Assembly: GCA_910576895.1 (NCBI GenBank)
Contig: CAJTJZ010000036.1
Coordinates: forward strand, 1 to 34,135
Origin: an uncultured Lachnospiraceae bacterium
GTDB taxonomy: Bacteria; Bacillota; Clostridia; Lachnospirales; Lachnospiraceae
Reading direction: 5' to 3'
DNA: 34,135 nucleotides
Below, in pieces: positions 17,056-25,328 of this stretch. The translations under genes were made by a program, and so were the position numbers. The notes under the pieces were generated by a model. That model was not told the origin of the DNA and searched no databases. It saw only the letters and a program-made list of their open reading frames with translations. Every line of letters begins with the position of its first letter. Within the stretch, counting starts at the first letter, position 1.

Positions 17056-18753
17056 ATGATACAAATAAATCAGTTAAAAATAAATGTAGAATCCGACTTT
17101 AAAGGAGAAGATGAACTACTGCAATTAAAAAAACTGACCATAAAAAAACTAACGAAAGAAATTAAGAAAAAAAAAGAAAAATTAGATATTTCTATAAAAG
17201 AAATCAAGAAACTAGAAATTGCAAAAAAATCAATTGATGCCAGAAAAAAGGAACAAGTTCATTATAGTTATTCAGTTAAAGTCAAATTTTCAAAAGAAAA
17301 AGAGGAAAAACTATGTGAGTTTCTTCCAGAAATTTCTAAAATACCCGAAAAAACATATCATTTTCAACCATGTGGAGAAAAAAAACTAAAACATCGGCCT
17401 ATGATTGTTGGTATGGGTCCTGCTGGGTTATTTCTTGGAATGATGTTATCGCAAGCAGGTTATCAACCAATTATTTTAGAACAAGGCGGCAATGTAGAAG
17501 AACGAAAAATAGCAGTAGAAACCTTTTGGAAAACAAATACACTTAATCTTTCCTCTAATGTTCAATTTGGTGAGGGTGGAGCTGGTACTTTTTCTGATGG
17601 AAAATTAAATACTATGGTAAAAGATACTATTGGCAGAAATCGCCTTGTATTAGAATTATTTGTAACCTATGGTGCTCCTTCTGATATTTTATATAAAAAC
17701 AAACCTCATATTGGTACTGACAAGCTTTGCAATATTGTAAAAAATATGAGAAAAAGAATGCAAGAACTTGGAGCAACTATTTATTTTCATACAAAAATGA
17801 CAGATATTCAAATTGAAAATGGAACAATTACTTCTATCACAGCAAATGGAAAACAGTTTCCATGTGAAGTGCTTATATTAGCGATTGGGCATAGTTCTAG
17901 AGATACCTTTTCTCTTTTAAAACAAAAACAAGTTGAGCTCTTACCAAAACCATTTGCCATTGGTGTACGTGTTGAACATCCACAGGAATTTATTAATCAG
18001 TCACAATATGGGAAAGCTGCAAAATATTTGCCTGCGGCAGATTATAAATTAACACATACCTTGGGGGAAAGAAGTATTTACTCTTTTTGTATGTGTCCCG
18101 GTGGCTATGTTGTAAATGCTTCTTCAGAGCATGGAATGATAACAGTAAATGGAATGAGCAATTATGCAAGAAATGGAAAAAATGCAAATAGTGCATTAAT
18201 TACTACAGTGACACCTAAAGATTTTCTTTTATGCCATACAGAAAAAAATTCGCAAGGGAAACCATTTGCTAAAAACGCTGAAAATAAAAGTATCGATGTA
18301 CTTTCTGGCGTAGAATTTCAAAGAAACTGGGAACGGGCAGCTTTTTTAGCAGGAAATGGAAAAATTCCTATTCAGCTTTATGGTGATTTACGAGAAGGAA
18401 AAGTTTCTAAAGGTTTTGGTGCAATTCAGCCTGATATCAAAGGAAATTATGAATTTGCAGATTTACGTGACTGTTTGCCAGAATATATTATTACTTCTCT
18501 TTTAAAGGGAATGGAGGCTTTTGATAAAAAAATACCGGGCTATGGAAATCCAGAAGCAATCTTTTCTGGTGTAGAAACAAGAACTTCTTCTCCAATTAGA
18601 ATCCTGCGAAATGAAAATTTTGAAAGCAATATCAAAGGACTTTATCCTTGTGGAGAGGGTGCAGGATATGCAGGTGGAATTACTTCCGCAGCAATGGATG
18701 GAATACGAATTTATGAAGCAATTGCATCAAATTATCAACCAATATCATATTAA
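17056..18753 (+). CDS. FAD-dependent dehydrogenase of the COG2509 type
   Basis: 565 residues. An N-terminal, highly charged Lys/Glu-rich region (about 1-115) of this protein family precedes an FAD-binding domain that begins at PMIVGMGPAGLFLGMMLSQA. Typical later motifs are FGEGGAGTFSDGKLNT, RPF-like VGVRVEHPQE, CMCPGGYVVNASSE, and the C-terminal YPCGEGAGYAGGITSAAMDG. Function is not established for the family. Its constant pairing with the BaiN-like gene in Clostridia suggests a related role. A longer frame from 16954 is rejected because GGAAGG lies about 10 nt before the ATG at 17056 and the extra residues would overlap the upstream gene. Confidence 0.9.
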   Translation: MIQINQLKINVESDFKGEDELLQLKKLTIKKLTKEIKKKKEKLDISIKEIKKLEIAKKSIDARKKEQVHYSYSVKVKFSKEKEEKLCEFLPEISKIPEKTYHFQPCGEKKLKHRPMIVGMGPAGLFLGMMLSQAGYQPIILEQGGNVEERKIAVETFWKTNTLNLSSNVQFGEGGAGTFSDGKLNTMVKDTIGRNRLVLELFVTYGAPSDILYKNKPHIGTDKLCNIVKNMRKRMQELGATIYFHTKMTDIQIENGTITSITANGKQFPCEVLILAIGHSSRDTFSLLKQKQVELLPKPFAIGVRVEHPQEFINQSQYGKAAKYLPAADYKLTHTLGERSIYSFCMCPGGYVVNASSEHGMITVNGMSNYARNGKNANSALITTVTPKDFLLCHTEKNSQGKPFAKNAENKSIDVLSGVEFQRNWERAAFLAGNGKIPIQLYGDLREGKVSKGFGAIQPDIKGNYEFADLRDCLPEYIITSLLKGMEAFDKKIPGYGNPEAIFSGVETRTSSPIRILRNENFESNIKGLYPCGEGAGYAGGITSAAMDGIRIYEAIASNYQPISY

Positions 18754-18780
18754 AAAGAAAGGAATATAAAATAAAAAATT

Positions 18781-19629
18781 ATGAATAGCAGAGAACTATT
18801 AAAAAAGAAGCAACGAATTGTAATTAAACTTGGTTCTTCCACAATTACTCATGAAAAAACAGGGGCATTAAATTTAGGAAAATTAGAAAAATTAATCCGA
18901 ATCTTAACAGATTTAACAAATCAAGGAAAAGAACTTGTATTAGTTTCTTCTGGGGCAATTGCTGTAGGCAGAAAAGCATTAGGTTTAAAAACAAAACCAA
19001 CGGAAAAATCTTTAAAACAAGCATGTGCTGCAGTAGGACAAGCAAAACTTATGATGGTATACCAAAAATTATTTTCTGAATATAATCAAACACTTGCTCA
19101 AGTTTTAATAACAAAGTATACTATGCTAAATGATATCAGCAGAGAAAATGCACAAAATACCTTTCGGGAACTTTTACAAATGCATATTATTCCTATTGTA
19201 AATGAAAATGATACTGTTTCTACAGATGAAATTGAATTTGGAGATAATGATACACTTTCTGCATTAGTTGCAGCATTAATTCATGCAGATTTATTAATTT
19301 TATTATCTGATATTGATGGTCTCTATACAGATGATCCTACCAAAAATCCTGAAGCATCTTTTATTAGTATTGTTGGAAAAATTGATGAAACTATCTGCAA
19401 TATGGGAAAAGAATCTGCTACAAGTCTTGGAACTGGCGGTATGACAACAAAAATCTCAGCCGCAAGAATTGCAACCGATTCGGGTGCTGATATGGTAATT
19501 GTAAATGGAAAAGATATCCATATTTTAGAAGATGTATTAGCTGGAAAAAATGTAGGAACTTTATTTAAAGCCCATAAAAATCATGGTTTTGAACTTATGG
19601 ATTATATTAAAACAAAACAATATTCATAA
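18781..19629 (+). CDS. proB: Glutamate 5-kinase, short form without PUA domain
   Basis: First step of proline synthesis: phosphorylates glutamate with ATP. 282 residues covering only the amino acid kinase fold. The substrate and nucleotide motifs VIKLGSSTITHE, VSSGAIAVGRKALGL, PIVNENDTVSTDEI, FGDNDTLSALVA and GTGGMTTKISAA are intact. The C-terminal PUA domain of enterobacterial ProB (about 367 residues) is absent, as in many Clostridia. The spacing from the nearest ribosome site (AAAGG) to the ATG is long (about 18 nt), which may mean low translation. proA is not next to it: a hairpin and a convergent gene follow. Confidence 0.95.
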   Translation: MNSRELLKKKQRIVIKLGSSTITHEKTGALNLGKLEKLIRILTDLTNQGKELVLVSSGAIAVGRKALGLKTKPTEKSLKQACAAVGQAKLMMVYQKLFSEYNQTLAQVLITKYTMLNDISRENAQNTFRELLQMHIIPIVNENDTVSTDEIEFGDNDTLSALVAALIHADLLILLSDIDGLYTDDPTKNPEASFISIVGKIDETICNMGKESATSLGTGGMTTKISAARIATDSGADMVIVNGKDIHILEDVLAGKNVGTLFKAHKNHGFELMDYIKTKQYS

Positions 19630-19660
19630 AAATCAAAAAATTTCCTATAAAAGTAAGAAA

Positions 19661-19690
19661 CAGGATCGCAGCAAATCGCTGACGATCCTG
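19661..19690. terminator. Hairpin between convergent proB and the lipoprotein gene
   Basis: CAGGATCG-CAGC pairs with GCTG-A-CGATCCTG: 12 bp with one bulged A and a very short loop. No strong T-run follows on the plus strand; the minus-strand continuation is moderately T-rich (TTTCTTACTTTTATAG). It probably separates the two convergent transcripts, but efficiency is unclear. Confidence 0.55.
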
Positions 19691-19746
19691 TACAAATAGC
19701 TCTTTTCCTTTTTGAAACCTCAATTTTACAGGTGCAATAACAATAA

Positions 19747-20427
19747 CTAACGATTTGTATTTGTTGTTTTATTTTTTGTTTTATTATTTCTTTTATTGTT
19801 TGTATTATTATTTTTATTTACTGTATTCTTTTTTGTATTTTTATTTGTTTTATTTGTTCCATTTACTGTATTATCATCATCTCTTATCGTATCATTTGTT
19901 GTATCTTTTATAGTATCATCTTCTAAATTATCATTTGTATTTCCTGTTATATTATTTCCTGTACGATTTCCAGCACTTCCAGCAGTTCCTGTATTATTTT
20001 CATTTCCATCGGTTAAGTCATCAACTCCATCCGCAATATCATTTCCAATATCGCCAACCGCATTTGCTGCATCATCTACTACATCGGCAGCTCCATTTGC
20101 AATATCATCTACAGCATTTCCAGTATCGGTATTTCCAGCAGTATTATTTCCAGTACCTGAATTTCCCATCGTACCATTTCCAGTATTATTATCTCCTATT
20201 GTACTGTTGTCATTCACTGTATTATCGTCTCTATTATCTGTGTCATCACCTAAATTATCATTGTCGCCTCTATCAGCGACTGTGCCATTTTTGTCTTTAT
20301 CATCTGTATTATTTTCATTACCATTTGTAGCAGAATTATTTGCTGTTCCATCATCATTGCCACAGCCGGTAAGTACGGAAATGCTAAGAACAAATACACA
20401 CAATCCTGCAAAAAACTTCTTTTTCAT
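19747..20427 (-). CDS. Low-complexity Asn/Asp/Thr-rich lipoprotein
   Basis: 226 residues from the ATG at 20425-20427, which has a GAGGGAAG site; a longer start at 20454 lacks one. A lipoprotein signal peptide ends in the lipobox VLTGC (Cys22), so the protein should be anchored to the outer face of the membrane. The rest is low complexity and laid out in blocks: an acidic N/D/G/T stretch (about 23-110), an Ala/Val/Asp segment with spaced DD pairs (DDIANGAADVVDDAANAVGD, possibly an amphipathic helix), another N/G/T/D stretch, and a strongly basic K/N/T tail (about 185-226). The charge runs from acidic to basic along the chain. No catalytic domain. A wall spacer or adhesin-like role is only a guess. 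Confidence 0.8.
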   Translation of the reverse strand: MKKKFFAGLCVFVLSISVLTGCGNDDGTANNSATNGNENNTDDKDKNGTVADRGDNDNLGDDTDNRDDNTVNDNSTIGDNNTGNGTMGNSGTGNNTAGNTDTGNAVDDIANGAADVVDDAANAVGDIGNDIADGVDDLTDGNENNTGTAGSAGNRTGNNITGNTNDNLEDDTIKDTTNDTIRDDDNTVNGTNKTNKNTKKNTVNKNNNTNNKRNNKTKNKTTNTNR

Positions 20428-20445
20428 AAATCTTCCCTCATTTCT

Positions 20446-20495
20446 GTGCCGCATTTGTTAAAACAGATATATGCCGCAGCACAAGCTTATATCTG
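20446..20495 (-). promoter_or_regulatory. Two competing hairpins in the lipoprotein leader
   Basis: On the minus strand a perfect 8-bp stem (CAGATATA/TATATCTG, 20464-20495) is followed by a short TTTT run. Alternatively GUGCUGC (20476-20482) can pair with GCGGCAC (20446-20452) just upstream of the ribosome site. The two structures exclude each other, as in leader switches. No promoter was identified upstream, so this is tentative. Confidence 0.3.
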
Positions 20496-20554
20496 GAAAA
20501 GAATACTTGCATTCCTTTCATGTTGCAAAATTATTTTTTATAGTTACGCCTTGA

Positions 20555-20615
20555 CAGGCAAATCATGTAATACTTTTATTCATAAAAGCATTACATGGCC
20601 TGCTCGCTTTGCGAG
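20555..20615. repeat. Large imperfect palindrome followed by a small GC hairpin
   Basis: Outer CAGGC/GCCTG ends (20555-20559 and 20598-20602) enclose CATGTAAT-A-CTTTTAT-TC-ATAAAAG-C-ATTACATG, a 16-bp stem with one A/C mismatch and a 2-nt loop. CTCGC-TTT-GCGAG (20603-20615) follows at once. The structure recalls mobile or REP-like intergenic palindromes. Only one copy is present in this window. Confidence 0.7.
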
Positions 20616-20754
20616 TGCAAAAGAATTGCTAAACTAAGTGTCTGCTGATCCTTTATTATTTTAACCAATTCTTTCACAAAAATTATGCGTCACTACTAAA
20701 ACTAGTATTGCACCGAAAAGGGAATTTATGAGAAAGATTTCTTGGGATTTTTTG

Positions 20755-22905
20755 TTAATTATTTTTTACTTTTATATACTTTATATTTCTTCTATTTTGA
20801 TATAAGATATAGCCTCCTATTCCAGTAAATAAAATTCCTATTATTGTAATAAAAACCCCTTCCCCTATACTTATTTTTTCTTTCATAAGAAATGGAATAT
20901 AGTTTCCAATGGTATCTCCATAAAACATAACAATAACGGAAAAAGCATTATTAAGAATATGCATTAACATGGAAATAAAAATACTTCCAGAACATTCTAA
21001 TGCAAAACAAAGTAAGATTCCTAAAAATGTTGTTGTAAATAATTTTAATAAGCTCATATGATAAATACCAAAAATAAGGGAAGAACATATAATAGCAAAG
21101 ATAACATTTCCTTTTGATCGCAAACCAGAAAATAAATATCCACGAAATACAATTTCTTCACAAATTGGTCCAATTCCCGCAATAATAAGTGCCGCCTGCC
21201 AAAAACTAATATCATCTAAAATCACCCCAAAGGTTTCATTTACTACTTGGCTACTTCCCGGCATGACTTGTGATAATATCATTGCAATTACAATTGCAAG
21301 CAAATATCCGCCAAAAATCAATAAAATAGAACCAGCTAAAGCATGTAATGATGGCATTTGTAAAGAAAATACCGCTTTTATATCATTTTTTGCATAAAAT
21401 GCTGCAAGAATTACAATACCTGCAATTAAAAATTCTGATAACATCACTCCATTTAACAAAAATTTCATTTGTAATAGACTTCCAAAATATAAAAATAATA
21501 AAAGAACAACGGAAATCACAAGAATTGCATCTGCTTTTGAAGGGATTCCTCCCTTTTCCATATTCTTTCTACTTTCCAGTAATCGAAATCCCCCTGTTTC
21601 TGTATTAAATAAAATTTGTTCACTATCATAAATTCTTCCTAAAAGAAAAATCGCTAATAGAGAATAAATAATATTACTTAATAATACCATTGCAATCAAA
21701 GAATAATTTAAAGAAAAATGGAAAATATCTCTAATAAGTAAACTAATATTTACAACAGGAATCACTGCTGTTGTTGTTGTCAATTCTACATTTGGAATAA
21801 ATCCTACATAACTTGCCAACATAACAATTAGCATTAATGGTGTAATATAATTATTTGCTTCTTTAAAACTGCGTGCAAAAGAACAAAAGCACATAGAAAG
21901 TGCACTAAGCAGTAATGCAAAAGTTAATACACATAAAAATACAACAAAGAAAATAGGGAGAAAACTCGTAATATCCATAGAAATCGCTTCTTCTCCAAGA
22001 ATTGCCATAGATTGATATAAATATATCCCCATAAAACTCATAGAAACAAGGTTTAAAATCGCTGATACTAAAGCAATGGTAGCTACGGCTAAAAACTTTC
22101 CTGCAAGCAATTCCATATTCGTAATAGGAAGTGTCAGCATAGTTTCTAATGTACCACGTTCTCGCTCTCCTGCTGTTACATCAATAGCAGGATAAATTGC
22201 ACCCATTAATAAACTAATCACTAATAAAAATGGAAGCATTGATCCAAGAATACTGCCAACCGATTCTTCTGCACTTGCCTTATCTTCATATTGAACATCC
22301 ATAGGATAAAGAATCATAGATTCTTCTAATTTTGTTTCTTTTGATTTCGTTTCTTCTCCATCTTCTATTGGAATAGCCATAGAACTGATTGTTTCTCTCC
22401 AATACTGCTGCTGCACTTTTTCTTTAAAAATAGCCAATTCTTCTTCTAGCATATCTGCCGCTTTTCGAGAATTTTGATTAGAAGATAAATAATGAATAGT
22501 AAAACCTACATCCTCTGTTCCTTCTTTCTCCATAGTAATGTAAGCATCTAATTCTCCATTAGAAAGCATGGTTTCTAACTCTTTTATGGAATCCACTCTT
22601 TTATCCATTGTTTCTGCTTCTTCTAATCCAACTATTTTAAATTTATACTCAAGCTCTCCGGGATCTTCTTTTAATACCTCAGAAAATTTCTCTGCCAATG
22701 TTTCAAATCCAATACCAACATGATAAGTTACCGTTTCTCCATCACTTTCAATCATACTCATTACTTGAATTGTACCAAACATAATCAAGGGATATAAAAT
22801 TAAAGGTACAACTACCATCATTAAAATTGTCTTTTTATCACGCAGTACATCTCTAATTTCCTTTTTATATAAAGAAATAATTTTTTTAATCTGCAAGTAT
22901 TCCAC
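20755..22905 (-). CDS. ABC-2 type permease fused to a CPBP-family intramembrane protease
   Basis: 716 residues. The N-terminal 430 residues form a NatB-type permease: first membrane helix at about 28-50, a large extracytoplasmic loop (about 55-220), and the conserved TAGERERGTLETML before the remaining helices. The C-terminal part (about 515-660) is a CPBP/Abi domain with all three motifs: EExxxR at Glu583/Glu584/Arg588 (CEEIVFRGYLF), His616 (FGIYHMS) and His649 with Asn652/653 (MHILNNAF). The catalytic residues are intact, so the protease half may be active. The 5' end overlaps the ATPase gene by 20 bp. It likely exports sodium, drugs or a peptide; the protease might process the substrate or modify membrane partners, which is inference. 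Confidence 0.9.
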   Translation of the reverse strand: MEYLQIKKIISLYKKEIRDVLRDKKTILMMVVVPLILYPLIMFGTIQVMSMIESDGETVTYHVGIGFETLAEKFSEVLKEDPGELEYKFKIVGLEEAETMDKRVDSIKELETMLSNGELDAYITMEKEGTEDVGFTIHYLSSNQNSRKAADMLEEELAIFKEKVQQQYWRETISSMAIPIEDGEETKSKETKLEESMILYPMDVQYEDKASAEESVGSILGSMLPFLLVISLLMGAIYPAIDVTAGERERGTLETMLTLPITNMELLAGKFLAVATIALVSAILNLVSMSFMGIYLYQSMAILGEEAISMDITSFLPIFFVVFLCVLTFALLLSALSMCFCSFARSFKEANNYITPLMLIVMLASYVGFIPNVELTTTTAVIPVVNISLLIRDIFHFSLNYSLIAMVLLSNIIYSLLAIFLLGRIYDSEQILFNTETGGFRLLESRKNMEKGGIPSKADAILVISVVLLLFLYFGSLLQMKFLLNGVMLSEFLIAGIVILAAFYAKNDIKAVFSLQMPSLHALAGSILLIFGGYLLAIVIAMILSQVMPGSSQVVNETFGVILDDISFWQAALIIAGIGPICEEIVFRGYLFSGLRSKGNVIFAIICSSLIFGIYHMSLLKLFTTTFLGILLCFALECSGSIFISMLMHILNNAFSVIVMFYGDTIGNYIPFLMKEKISIGEGVFITIIGILFTGIGGYILYQNRRNIKYIKVKNN

Positions 22906-23710
22906 CCTCTTTCTTTTCTTCTCTCTCTTTCATCAATTTCATAAAACAATCTCTTAAATTTGTTGTTTTCGTAAGCTCTTTTAATTCTTTTGGCGTTCCC
23001 TCTGCAATAATATTTCCTTCAAACATCATAAGGATTCTATCACATAAAAACTCTGCTTCTTCCATATAATGTGTAGAATAAATAACAGATTTTCCCCGTT
23101 TCTTTTCCTCTTTCATAAAATCAATAATTGCTGCACTGCTAATAATATCAAGTCCCAATGTCGGTTCATCAAAAATATATACAAGTGGATCATGTAAAAG
23201 ACACCTTGCAATATTGGCTCTTTGTGTCTGTCCTGTTGATAATTTTTCTATTCGATTATCCACAAAAGATTCTAAATTTAAAACCTGAATAATTTTTTCT
23301 GTTTTTTGTTTAATTTCTTCTTTTGTCATACCATAAACTTCGCCAAGCATTTGAAGAATCTCTCGAATACTAAATCTTCCATATAACTTTGTATTACCAG
23401 AAAGATAGCCTATATATTGCTTTAATTTTTCCTTTTCTGCTCCTATTGCATTATTTACTGCTTTTTCTGCTCCTTCTACTATATCATTTCCTACTTCTTT
23501 TTCTAAAAAAACTTCTCCTTTTGTTGGCTTCATTAAAAGCCCTGCAATCCGAAGAAGCGTTGTTTTTCCTGCTCCATTTGGACCAAGCAGCCCTAAAATT
23601 TCTCCCGGCTCTACTTTAAAAGAAACATCTTGTACCGCATAAAACTCTGTCTTTTTTTCTTTTTTTTCATTTCTTACAAATTTTTTGTAAATATGGTTTA
23701 CTGCCAGCAT
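22886..23710 (-). CDS. NatA-type ABC transporter ATPase
   Basis: 274 residues. Walker A GPNGAGKT (43-50), signature-like LSTGQTQRANIARCL, Walker B VYIFDEPTLGLD and the switch His in STHYMEEAEF are intact. The sequence GYLSGNTKLYGRFS is typical of the NatA branch. An insertion of some 20 residues (EVGNDIVEGAEKAVNNAIGA) lengthens the region before it. The start has GGAGG 8 nt upstream. It is paired with the permease-protease fusion by a 20-bp overlap. It follows trmD by about 70 bp with no clear terminator. Confidence 0.93.
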   Translation of the reverse strand: MLAVNHIYKKFVRNEKKEKKTEFYAVQDVSFKVEPGEILGLLGPNGAGKTTLLRIAGLLMKPTKGEVFLEKEVGNDIVEGAEKAVNNAIGAEKEKLKQYIGYLSGNTKLYGRFSIREILQMLGEVYGMTKEEIKQKTEKIIQVLNLESFVDNRIEKLSTGQTQRANIARCLLHDPLVYIFDEPTLGLDIISSAAIIDFMKEEKKRGKSVIYSTHYMEEAEFLCDRILMMFEGNIIAEGTPKELKELTKTTNLRDCFMKLMKEREEKKEGGILAD

Positions 23711-23782
23711 AAAGAACCCTCCTTATTTATTTTATGCATTTTTCACAAATAACCATACCATATTATAGATAGGAATTGCAAA

Positions 23783-24499
23783 TTATTTTTGCTCCTTTAC
23801 ATACTTTTCAAATAAATCTGGCCTTCGTTCTTTTGTTCTTTCTATGGATAAGTTATAACGCCATGTTTCAATATTTGCATGATGTCCTGATAAAAGTACA
23901 GAAGGAACTTTCTTTCCATGAAAGACTTCAGGTCTTGTATATTGTGGATATTCCAAAAGATTTCCTTCCAAAGATTCTGTTTCTACCGATTCTTTATTAT
24001 GTAAAACATTTGGAATTAATCTGGAAATACAATCCATCATTACCATAGCAGGCAGCTCTCCTCCTGTTAAAATATAATCACCTATGGAAACATGATCGGT
24101 TACAATCTCCTCTAAAACACGCTCATCAATTCCTTCATAATGCCCGCAAAGAAAAATAAGTTCTTCTTCTTTTGCCAGTTCTTTTGCTATCGACTGATGA
24201 AACAATTGTCCTTGTGGTGTTACATAAATAACTCTTGGCTTTTTTTCTTTGCCATTTTGTCTTTTTATTTGATTACATGCTTCCTGATAGGCATAATACA
24301 CTGGTTCTGGCTGCATTACAAGTCCAGCACCTCCACCATAAGGATAATCATCTACTCGAAAATGCTTATTCTTAGCAAAATCTCGGATATTCATTGGAAA
24401 AAGCCGCAATAGTCCCTTTTCTAAGGCACGCCCTGTTATACTTGTATTCATTCCCTGTTTAATCATCTCTGGAAATAAAGTCAATACATAAAAATCCAT
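23783..24499 (-). CDS. trmD: tRNA (guanine-N1)-methyltransferase
   Basis: Methylates G37 of tRNAs to keep the reading frame. 238 residues, normal length, SPOUT fold. Diagnostic segments are FYVLTLFPEMI at the start, DDYPYGGGAGLVMQPEP, the knot region IFLCGHYEGIDERV and SIGDYILTGGELPAMV, and the tail LSGHHANIETWR. It starts one base after the rimM stop, as in most bacteria. The usual downstream rplS and upstream rpsP are missing at this locus. Confidence 0.97.
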   Translation of the reverse strand: MDFYVLTLFPEMIKQGMNTSITGRALEKGLLRLFPMNIRDFAKNKHFRVDDYPYGGGAGLVMQPEPVYYAYQEACNQIKRQNGKEKKPRVIYVTPQGQLFHQSIAKELAKEEELIFLCGHYEGIDERVLEEIVTDHVSIGDYILTGGELPAMVMMDCISRLIPNVLHNKESVETESLEGNLLEYPQYTRPEVFHGKKVPSVLLSGHHANIETWRYNLSIERTKERRPDLFEKYVKEQK

Positions 24500-24500
24500 A

Positions 24501-25013
24501 TTATTCTAATCCTTCCATCATATGCACTGTTACAAGTTTATTTTCTATATCAATTTCCAATACACAATCTGGAATATAAGGAAGAAGCAATTCCTTTCCA
24601 TCTTGTTTTTTCACAAGAAATACATGATTTGCTCCTGTTTCCAAGACATCAAAAAGCTCACCAAGTTCTCTGCCATTATCTGTTACTACACGACTTCCAA
24701 TTAAATCAGAAATAAAATATTCTCCTTCTTCTAAAGGAACTGCCTGCTGTCTTGTAATCAATAAATCCTTTCCTTTATAGCACTCTATTTCATTAATATT
24801 ATCATAGTTCTTAAATTTTAAAATGATCTTATCCTTAAAATAGCGAACATTTTCTATTTCCATAGGCAGTAATGTATTATCATTATCTAAAAAAACAGAT
24901 TCTAGTTCCTCAAATTGCTCTGGATAATCTGTTGTTGGAAATACTTTAACTTCACCATGAATACCATGTGTACTTGAAATTACTCCAATTCTTAAAAGAT
25001 CTTCTTTTTTCAT
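24501..25013 (-). CDS. rimM: 16S rRNA processing protein RimM
   Basis: 170 residues, normal length. The N-terminal RimM domain opens with RIGVISSTHGIHGEVKVFPT. The C-terminal PRC-barrel carries EGEYFISDLIGSRVVTDNGR and ends in LLPYIPDCVLEIDIENKLV. It acts in maturation of the 30S head through S19. The gene is adjacent to trmD, and the possible promoter lies in the 130-bp gap after rpmF (TTGTTA with a weak -10). Confidence 0.96.
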   Translation of the reverse strand: MKKEDLLRIGVISSTHGIHGEVKVFPTTDYPEQFEELESVFLDNDNTLLPMEIENVRYFKDKIILKFKNYDNINEIECYKGKDLLITRQQAVPLEEGEYFISDLIGSRVVTDNGRELGELFDVLETGANHVFLVKKQDGKELLLPYIPDCVLEIDIENKLVTVHMMEGLE

Positions 25014-25086
25014 CCTCTTTCATCCTTTCTAAAACCTATCATCATTGATTTATTTTCCATTGATCTATTAACAATGATATATATTT

Positions 25087-25117
25087 AAAAAAGGGTCTCG
25101 GCATATTCCGAAACCCC
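25087..25117 (-). terminator. Terminator of yceD-rpmF
   Basis: On the minus strand GGGGTTTCGG pairs with CCGAGACCC (one G-U pair) around a 6-nt loop and is followed by six T residues. It lies some 27 bp after the rpmF stop. Confidence 0.85.
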
Positions 25118-25143
25118 TGTTTTATCATCTTTTTCACAATAAA

Positions 25144-25323
25144 TTAATCCTGTGCAATTACTTCACGCTTATTATAAGAACCACAAGACTTACAAACTCT
25201 ATGGGAAAGCATCAAAGCACCGCACTTACTGCATTTTACCATATTTGGCACTTTCATTTTCCAATGTGCTCTATGCTTATCTCTCCTAGCTTTGGAATGT
25301 TTATTCTTTGGACAGATTGACAT
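25144..25323 (-). CDS. rpmF: 50S ribosomal protein bL32
   Basis: 59 residues. The N-terminal PKNKHSKARRDKHRAHWKM and the four zinc-site cysteines Cys31, Cys34, Cys44 and Cys47 (CSKCG, CKSCG) are typical of the zinc form. It starts 5 bp after the yceD stop and shares its promoter, the classic yceD-rpmF pair. Confidence 0.97.
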   Translation of the reverse strand: MSICPKNKHSKARRDKHRAHWKMKVPNMVKCSKCGALMLSHRVCKSCGSYNKREVIAQD

Positions 25324-25328
25324 AAAAA

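Larger units (their letters stand above)
20428..20754. other. Palindrome-rich intergenic region
   Basis: About 330 bp between the lipoprotein gene and the end of the NatB-type gene. It holds the leader hairpins, a large palindrome with an adjacent small hairpin, and no convincing gene. A 63-codon frame at 20446-20637 reads straight through the palindromes and is not credible as a protein gene. Confidence 0.6.

Noticed and set aside
19796..20461. 221-codon plus-strand frame opposite the low-complexity lipoprotein
   Set aside because: It is the complement of an N/D/T-rich gene, giving a monotonous F/V/S/P product with no ribosome site. The minus-strand gene has a signal peptide, lipobox and good ribosome site.
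20551..20580. Perfect TTGACA on the plus strand as a promoter
   Set aside because: No -10 at 16-18 bp (the sequence there is TTTTAT), no plus-strand gene follows, and it lies at the edge of the palindrome.
20446..20637. 63-codon plus-strand frame
   Set aside because: It reads through several palindromes and the antisense of the lipoprotein leader, with no ribosome site; better explained as repeat DNA.
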